A stretch of 64,000 nucleotides of DNA from Atherix ibis (Eukaryota; Arthropoda; Insecta; Diptera; Athericidae). Shown in pieces: positions 56,338 to 64,000 of this stretch. The stretch's first letter is position 1. Every line of letters begins with the position of its first letter. The DNA lies in contig OY282608.1 of the NCBI GenBank assembly GCA_958298945.1, positions 19,507,933 through 19,571,932 of the forward strand, read 5' to 3'. The translations under genes were made by a program, and so were the position numbers. The notes under the pieces were generated by a model that worked only from the letters and a program-made list of their open reading frames with translations, did no database searches and had not been told where the DNA came from.

Positions 56338-59272
56338 AAGTAATAAAAAAGCCAACAAACTAACAAACCAATAAACCAACAAACCAACAAACCAACAAGC
56401 CAAGAAGCCAACAAACCAACAAGCCAACAAGCCAACAAACCAACAAACCAACAAGCCAACAAACCAACAAACCAACAAACCAACAAGCCAACAAACCAAC
56501 AAACAAATAAACCAACAAACCAAAAAACCAACAAACCAACAAACCAACAAACCAACAAACTAACAAGCCATTAAACCAACAAACCAAAAAACCAACAAGC
56601 CAACAAACCAACAAACAAATAAACCAACAAACCAACAAACCAACAAACCAACAAAGCAACAACCCAACAAACCAAAAAACCAACAAACCAACAAACCAAC
56701 AAGCCAACAAGCCAACAAACCAACAAACCAACAAGCCAACAAGCCAACAAACCAACAAACCAACAAGCCAACAAACCAACAAACCAACAAACCAACAAGC
56801 CAACAAACCAACAAACCAACAAACCAACAAACCAACAAAGCAACAAGCCAACAAGCCAACAAACCAACAAGCCAACAAACCAACAAACCAACAAACCAAC
56901 AAGCCAACAAACCAACAAACAAATAAACCAACAAACCAACAAACCAACAAACCAACAAACCAACAAACCAAAAAACCAACAAACCAACAAACCAACAAGC
57001 CAACAAGCCAATAAACCAACAAACCAAAAACCAACAAACCAACAAGCCAACAAACCAACAAACCAACAAGCCAACAAACCAACAAACCAACAAACCAACA
57101 AGCCAACAAACCAACAAACCAAAAAACCATCAAACGAACAAAGCAACAAGCCAACAAGCCAACAAACCAACAAACCAAGAAACCAACAAACCAACAAACC
57201 AACAAACCCACAAACCAAAAAAACCACAAACCAATAAACCAACAAACAAATAAGCCAACAAACCAACAAACCAACAAACCAACAAACCAACAAACCAACA
57301 AACCAACAAACCAAGAAACCAACAAACAAATAAACAAACAAACCAACAAACCAACAAACCAACAAACCAACAAACCAACAAACCAAATAACAAACAAACC
57401 AACAAACGAACAAACGAACAAACCAACAAACCAATAAACCAACAAACCAACAAACCCACAAACCAACAAACCAACAAACAAATAAACCAACAAACCAACA
57501 AACCAACGAACCAACAAACCAAAAAACCAACAAACCAACAAACCAACAAGCCAACAAACCAACAAACAAATAAACCAACAAACCAACAAACCAACAAAGC
57601 AACAAACCAACAAACCAAAAAACCAACAAACCAACAAGCCAACAAACCAACAAACCAACAAACCAACAAAGCAACAAGCCAACAAGCCAACAAGCCAACA
57701 AACCAACAAGCCAACAAACCAACAAACCAACAAACCAACAAGCCAACAAACCAACAAACCAACAAACCAACAAAGCAACAAGCCAACAAGCCAACAAGCC
57801 AACAAACCAACAAGCCAACAAACCAACAAACCAACAAGCCAACAAGCCAACAAACCAACAAACCAACAAGCCAACAAACCAACAAACCAACAAACCAACA
57901 AACCAACAAGCCAACAAACCAACAAACAAATAAACCAACAAACCAACAAACCAACAAAGCAACAAACCAACAAACCAAAAAACCAACAAACCAACAAGCC
58001 AACAAACCAACAAACCAACAAACCAACAAAGCAACAAGCCAACAAGCCAACAAGCCAACAAACCAACAAGCCAACAAACCAACAAACCAACAAACCAACA
58101 AGCCAACAAACCAACAAACCAACAAACCAACAAACCAACAAAGCAACAAGCCAACAAGCCAACAAGCCAACAAGCCAACAAACCAACAAGCCAACAAACC
58201 AACAAACCAACAAACCAACAAGCCAACAAACCAACAAACAAATAAACCAACAAACCAACAAACCAACAAACCAACAAACCAACAAACCAACAAACCAACA
58301 AACCAAAAAACCAACAAACCAACAAACCAACAAGTCAAGAAGCCAACAAACCATCAAACCAACAAACCAACAAGCCAACAAACCAACAAACCAACAAGCC
58401 AACAAACCAACAAACCAACAAACCAACAAACCAACAAGCCAACAAACCAACAAGCCAACAAACCAACAAACAAATAAACCAACAAACCAAAAAACCAACA
58501 AACCAACAAACCAAGAAACCAATAAACCAACAAACAAATAAACCAACAAACCAACAAACCAACAAACCAACAAACCAACAAACAAATAAACAAACAAACC
58601 AACAAACCAACAAACCAACAAACCAACAAACAAATAAACAAAAAAACCAACAAACCAACAAACCAACAAACCAACAAACCAAATAACCAACAAACCAACA
58701 AACGAACAAACCAACAAACCAACAATTTAACAAACCAACAAACCAACAAACCTACAATCCAACAAACCAACAAACAAATAAACCAACAAACCAACAAACC
58801 AAGAAACCAAAAAACCAACAAACCAACAAACCAACAAGCCAACAAACCAACAAACCAACAAGCCAACAAGCCAACAAACCAACAAACCAACAAGCCAACA
58901 AACCAACAAACCAACAAACCAACAAACCAACAAACCAAAAAACCAACAAACCAATAAGCCAACAAACCAACAAACCAACAAGCCAACAAACCAACAAGCC
59001 AACAAACCAACAAACCAACAAACCAAGTAACCAAAAAGCCAACAAGCCAAAAAACATACAAACCAACAAGCCAACAAACCAACAAACCAACAAACTAACA
59101 AGCCAACAAACCAACAAACAAATAAACCAACAAACCAAAAAACCAACAAACCAACAATCCAAAAAACCAACAAACCAACAAACCAAAAAGCCAACAAGCC
59201 AACAAACCAACAAACCAACAAACCAACAAGCCAACAAACCAACAAGCCAACAAAACAACAAACAAACAAACC
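56338..59272 (+). repeat. Subfamily B higher-order repeat, 2,935 bp
   Basis: The third unit runs between AAGTAAT landmarks 2,935 bp apart, which is 367 octamers less 1 bp; the odd base is explained by the 7-bp unit CCAAAAA at 57,024-57,030. It retains the CCAAAAAAACCACAAACC slip (57,215). Its right part (58,751 onward) is more diverged, with CCTACAATCC in place of CCTATAATCC. Confidence 0.82.
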
Positions 59273-61622
59273 AAGTAATAAAAAAGCCAACAAACTAACA
59301 AACCAACAAACCAACAAACCAACAAACCAACAAGCCAAGAAGCCAACAAACCAACAAGCCAACAAGCCAACAAACCAACAAACCAACAAGCCAACAAACC
59401 AACAAACCAACAAACCAACAAGCCAACAAACCAACAAACAAATAAACCAACAAACCAAAAAACCAACAAACCAACAGACCAACAAACTTACAAGCCATTA
59501 AACCAACAAACCAAAAAACCAACAAGCCAACAAACCAACAAACAAATAAACCAACAAACCAACAAACCAACAAACCAACAAAGCAACAACCCAACAAACC
59601 AAAAAACCAACAAACCAACAAACCAACAAGCCAACAAGCCAACAAACCAACAAACCAACAAGCCAACAAGCCAACAAACCAACAAACCAACAAGCCAACA
59701 AACCAACAAACCAACAAACCAACAAGCCAACAAACCAACAAACCAACAAACCAACAAACCAACAAAGCAACAAGCCAACAAGCCAACAAACCAACAAGCC
59801 AACAAACCAACAAACCAACAAACCAACAAGCCAACAAACCAACAAACAAATAAACCAACAAACCAACAAACCAACAAACCAACAAACCAACAAACCAAAA
59901 AACCAACAAACCAACAAACCAACAAGCCAACAAGCCAATAAACCAACAAACCAACAAACCAACAAGCCAACAAACCAACAAACCAACAAGCCAACAAACC
60001 AACAAACCAACAAACCAACAAGCCAACAAACCAACAAACCAAAAAACCATCAAACGAACAAAGCAACAAGCCAACAAGCCAACAAACCAACAAACCAAGA
60101 AACCAACAAACCAACAAACCAACAAACCCACAAACCAAAAAAAACACAAACCAATAAACCAACAAACAAATAAGCCAACGAACCAACAAACCAAAAATCC
60201 AACAAATAAATAAACAAACAAACCAACAAACCAACAAACCAACAAACCAACAAACCAAATAACCAACAAACCAACAAACGAACAAACGAACAAACCAACA
60301 AACCAATAAACCAACAAACCAACAAACCCACAAACCAACAAACCAACAAACAAATAAACCAACAAACCAACAAACCAACGAACCAACAAACCAAAAAACC
60401 AACAAACCAACAAGCCAACAAGCCAACAAACCACCAAACTAACAAACCAACCAGCCAACAAACCAATAAACCAACAAGCCAACAAGCCAACAAACCAACA
60501 AACCCACAAGCCAACAAACAAACAAACCAACAAACCAACAAACCAACAAACCAAAAAACCAACAAACCAATAAGCCAACAAACCAACAAACCAACAAGCC
60601 AACAAACCAACAAGCCAACAAACCAACAAACCAACAAAACAATTACCCAACAAACCAACAAATGAACAAACCACCAAATCAACAAACCAACAAACCAATA
60701 AACCAACAAACCTACAAACCAACAAACCAACAAACAAATAAACCAACAAACAACAAACCAACAAACCAACAAACAAATAAACAAACAAACCAACAAACCA
60801 ACAAACCAACAAACCAACAAACCAACAAACCAACAAACCAAATAACCAACAAACCAACAAACGAACAAACCAACAAACCAAGAAACCAACAAACCTACAA
60901 TCCAACAAACCAACAAACAAATAAACCAACAAACCAACAAACCAACAAACCAAAAAACCAACAAACCAACAAGCCAACAAGCCAACAAACCACCAAACAA
61001 ACAAACCAACAAGCCAACAAACCAACAAACCAACAAACCAACAAACCAACAAGTCAACAATCCAACAAACCAACAAACCAACAAGCCAACAAACCAACAA
61101 ACCAACAAACCAAAAAACCAACAGACTAATAAACCAACAAACCAACAAGCCAACAAACCAACAAACCAACAAACCAAGTAACCAAAAAGCCAACAAACTA
61201 ACAAACCAACAAGCCAACAAACCAACAAACCAACAAACCAACAAACCAACAAGCCAACAAACCAACAAACCAACAAACAAATAAACCAACGAACCAACAA
61301 ACCAACAAACCAACAAACCAACAAACCAAAAACCAACAAACCAACAAACCAACAAGCCAACAAGCCAACAAACCAACAAACCAACAAGCCAACAAGCCAA
61401 AAAACCTACAAACCAACAAGCCAACAAACCAACAAACCAACAAACCAACAAGCCAACAAACCAACAAACAAATAAACCAACAAACCAAAAAACCAACAAA
61501 CCAACAAACCAAAAAACCAACAAACCAACAAACCAACAAACCAACAAGCCAACAAACCAACAAACCAACAAACCAACAAGCCAACAAACCAACAAGCCAA
61601 CAAAACAACAAACCAACAAACC
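59273..61622 (+). repeat. Subfamily B higher-order repeat, 2,350 bp
   Basis: The fourth unit is 294 octamers less 2 bp; the missing bases are the two 7-bp units at 60,751 and 61,326. The form of the paired slip here is CCAAAAAAAACACAAACC (60,135), a derived state. The unit is more rearranged than its left neighbours. Confidence 0.78.
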
Positions 61623-64000
61623 AAGTAATAAAAAAGCCAACAAACTAGCAAACCAACAAGCCAACAAGCCAACAAGCCAACAAACCAATAAACCAACAAA
61701 GCAACAAGCCAACAAGCCAACAAACCAACAAACCAACAAACCAACAAGCCAACAAACCAACAAACCGACAAACCAACAAGCCAACAAGTCAACAAACCAA
61801 CAAACCAACAAGCCAGCAAACCAACAAACCAACATGCCAACAAACCAACAAACTAAGTAGCCAACAAGCCAACAAACCAACAAGCCAACAAGCCAACAAA
61901 CCAACAAACCAACAAGCCAACAAACCAACAAACCAACAAACCAACAAACCAACAAGCCAACAAGCCCACAAACCAACAAACCAACAAGCCAACAAGCCAA
62001 CAAACCTACAAACCAACAAGCCAACAAACCAACAAACCAACAAACCAACAAGCCAACAAACCAACAAACAAATAAACCAACAAACCAACAAACCAACAAA
62101 CCAACAAACCAACAAACTAACAAACCAACAAGCCAAAAAACCAACAAACCAACAAGCCAACAAACCAACAAACCAACAAACCAACAAGCCAACAAGTCAA
62201 CAAACCAACAAACCAACAAGCCAGCAAACCAACAAACCAACATGCCAACAAACCAACAAACTAAGTAGCCAACAAGCCAACAAACCAACAAACCAACAAG
62301 CCAACAAGCCAACAAACCAACAAATCAACAAGCCAACAAACCAACAAACCAACATACCAACAAGCCAACAAACCAACAAACAAATAAACCAATAAACCAA
62401 CAAACCAACAAACCAACAAACCAACAAACCAAAAAACCAACAAACCAACAATCCAACAAGCCAACAAACTAACAAACCAACAAACCAAAAAACCAACAAA
62501 CCATCAAACGAACAAAGCAACAAGCCAACAAGCCAACAAACCAACAAACCAACAAGCCAACAAACCAACAAACCAACAAGCCAACAAGCTAACAAACCAA
62601 CAAACCAACAAACCAACAAGCCAACAAACCAACAAACCAACAAGCCAACAAGCCGGCAAACCAACAAACCAACAAACCAACAAGCCAACAAACCAACAAA
62701 CCAACAAACCAAAAAACCAAAAAAACCAACAAACCAACAAGCCAACAAGCCAAAAAACCAACAAACTAACAAACCAACAAGCCAACAAACCAACAAACCA
62801 ACAAGCCAACTAGCCAACAAACCAACAAACCAACAAAGCAAAAAACCAACAAACCATCAAACGAACACAGCAACAAGCCAACAAGCCAACAAACCAACAA
62901 ACCAACAAGCCAACAAACCAACGAACCAACAAGCCAACAAGCCAACAAACCAACAAACCAACAAACCAACAAGCCAACAAACCAACAAACCAACAAGACA
63001 ACAAGCCGACAAACCAACAAACCAACAAACCAACAAGCCAACAAACCAACAAGCCAAAAAACCAACAAACGAACAAACCACGTAACCAAAAAGCCAACAA
63101 ACTAACAAACCAACAAACCAACAAGCCAACAAGTCAACAAACCAACAAACCAACAAGCCAGCAAACCAACAAACCAACATGCCAACAAACCAACAAACTA
63201 AGTAGCCAACAAGCCAACAAACCAACAAGCCAACAAGCCAACAAACCAACAAACCAACAAGCCACCAAACCAAGTAACCAAAAAGCCAACAAACTAACAA
63301 ACCAACAAGCCAACAAGCCAACAAACCAACAAACCAACAAAGCAACAAGTCAACAAGCCAACAAACTAACAAACCAACAAGCCAACAAACCAACAAACCA
63401 ACAAGCCAACAAGCCAACAAACCAACAAACCAACAAACCAACAAGCCAACAAACCAACAAAGCAACAAGCCAACAAGCCAACAAGCCAACAAACCAACAA
63501 GCCAACAAACCAACAAACCAACAAACCAACAAGCCAACAAACCAACAAACCAACAAACCAACAAAGCAACAAGCCAACAAGCCAACAAGCCAACAAACCA
63601 ACAAGCCAACAAACCAACAAACCAACAAGCCAACAAGCCAACAAACCAACAAACCAACAAGCCAACAAACCAACAAACCAACAAACCAACAAACCAACAA
63701 GCCAACAAACCAACAAACAAATAAACCAACAAACCAACAAACCAACAAAGCAACAAACCAACAAACCAAAAAACCAACAAACCAACAAGCCAACAAACCA
63801 ACAAACCAACAAACCAACAAAGCAACAAGCCAACAAGCCAACAAGCCAACAAACCAACAAGCCAACAAACCAACAAACCAACAAACCAACAAGCCAACAA
63901 ACCAACAAACCAACAAACCAACAAACCAACAAAGCAACAAGCCAACAAGCCAACAAGCCAACAAGCCAACAAACCAACAAGCCAACAAACCAACAAACCA
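61623..64000 (+). repeat. Subfamily B higher-order repeat, fifth unit, cut by window end
   Basis: It starts at the fifth AAGTAATAAAAAAGCC landmark (61,623) and runs off the window, so its length is unknown but at least 2,378 bp. Internally the segment with AACATGCCAACAAACC and CTAAGTAGCC occurs three times (near 61,832, 62,251 and 63,179). The 9-bp unit CCAAAAAAA lies at 62,717-62,725. Confidence 0.72.

Larger units (their letters stand above)
1..64000 (+). repeat. 8-bp satellite array, unit CCAACAAA, spans whole window
   Basis: The whole window is a head-to-tail array of an octamer, CCAACAAA on the plus strand, with five A and three C. The main variant has G at position 8 (CCAACAAG). Other recurrent variants are CGAACAAA, CTAACAAA, TCAACAAA, CCAATAAA, CAAACAAA, CCAAAAAA, CCAGCAAA, CCGACAAA, CCACCAAG, GCAACAAA, CCAACAAC and CCAAGTAA. 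The plus strand is almost only A and C, with little G and very little T. No stretch of non-repeat DNA, no transposon and no run in the opposite orientation was seen. Both ends of the window lie inside the array, so its true length is greater. This is known behaviour of eukaryotic satellite DNA. Species and chromosome position cannot be read from it. No protein or RNA product is supported anywhere in it. Confidence 0.98.
42061..64000 (+). repeat. Satellite subfamily B, main block
   Basis: From here to the window end the octamer array carries a different set of variant cores. CCTATAATCC occurs at 46,656, 47,320, 51,000, 52,152 and 55,824, with the related CCTACAATCC at 58,751 and 60,894. CATACAAACC follows CCAAAAAA. 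CCAAGTAAGCAAAAAGCC occurs near 46,922, 47,586, 51,266, 52,418 and 56,090. CCAAGTAATAAAAAAGCC has its AAGTAAT at 47,834, 52,666, 56,338, 59,273 and 61,623. The unit and orientation are those of subfamily A, so both derive from one array. The left part (about 42.6-46.6 kb) shows no clear long tandem copy by eye. No gene is present. Confidence 0.85.

Noticed and set aside
1..64000. Telomere repeat
   Set aside because: TTTGTTGG is T/G-rich like a telomere strand, but it has no run of three G, matches no telomere repeat I know, is heavily diverged, and has kilobase-scale higher-order structure. A subtelomeric position remains possible.
1..64000. Drosophila virilis-type satellite (ACAAACT, ATAAACT, ACAAATT)
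   Set aside because: The strings ACAAACC, ACAAACT and ATAAACC appear, but the period here is 8 bp, not 7, and the register is kept throughout. The similarity is in base content only.
1..64000. CRISPR array or other direct repeats with spacers
   Set aside because: There are no unique spacers between repeats. The array is continuous octamers.
1..64000. Rearranged assembly or sequencing artefact as an explanation for the whole window
   Set aside because: Private differences between copies, whole-octamer length changes and shared rare slips in consistent order look like real history. Local duplication errors in assembly cannot be excluded without reads, so this is rejected only for the array as a whole.

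Overview
This window contains no gene that I can support. All 64,000 bases are one uninterrupted simple-sequence satellite built on the 8-bp unit CCAACAAA (complement TTTGTTGG), always in the same orientation. The commonest variant is CCAACAAG. Less common units carry one or two substitutions, such as CGAACAAA, CTAACAAA, CCAATAAA, CAAACAAA, CCAAAAAA and CCAAGTAA. I see no unique sequence, transposon, RNA gene, promoter, CRISPR array or inverted segment. A clean satellite this long points to a eukaryotic heterochromatic block (pericentromeric, subtelomeric, sex- or B-chromosome). With no gene present I cannot name the organism or the chromosomal location.

The unit has no T. None of the three stop codons, nor any of their complements, can occur in a perfect array, so all six frames are open. 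The minus strand reads as a cycling FVGLLVCW octapeptide and the plus strand as cycling NKPTNQQT. The many long reading frames, up to about 4.1 kb, are by-products of this. They end where a T-bearing variant unit occurs, and the minus-strand start I checked is TTG, not ATG.

Layout. Bases 1 to about 39,560 are subfamily A. It is marked by recurring T-bearing cores (CCTACAAACTAACAAACTAA and CCAAGTAACCAACAAACCTA) and by the core GAAGCCAACAAGGCAACAAA. About 39,561-40,080 is a short block of subfamily B, 40,081-42,060 returns to A, and 42,061-64,000 is subfamily B (cores CCTATAATCC, CATACAAACC, CCAAGTAATAAAAAAGCC).

Both subfamilies are organised in higher-order repeats (HORs) whose lengths are multiples of 8 apart from traceable 1-bp slips. 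They include 888-bp copies at 5.8-7.6 kb inside a roughly 2.27-kb pair at 3.1-7.4 kb; units of 1,152, 1,256 and 1,200 bp at 15-18 and 26-27 kb; a 5-7 kb segmental duplication (11.6-18.7 and 22.9-28.3 kb); a 920-bp pair at 29.6-31.5 kb; a 1,616-bp pair at 34.8-38.0 kb; an 820-bp segment present three times; and in subfamily B a series of units 4,832, 3,672, 2,935 and 2,350 bp long, shrinking left to right.

The 8-bp register is strongly kept. Checking the phase of the CC dinucleotide along the window, I found fifteen 7-bp units and four 9-bp units, which fully account for the shift from phase 1 to phase 6 (mod 8). Everything seen fits replication slippage in small steps plus unequal exchange in larger steps. 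The most interesting content is the duplication history that can be read from rare shared changes, not an encoded system.
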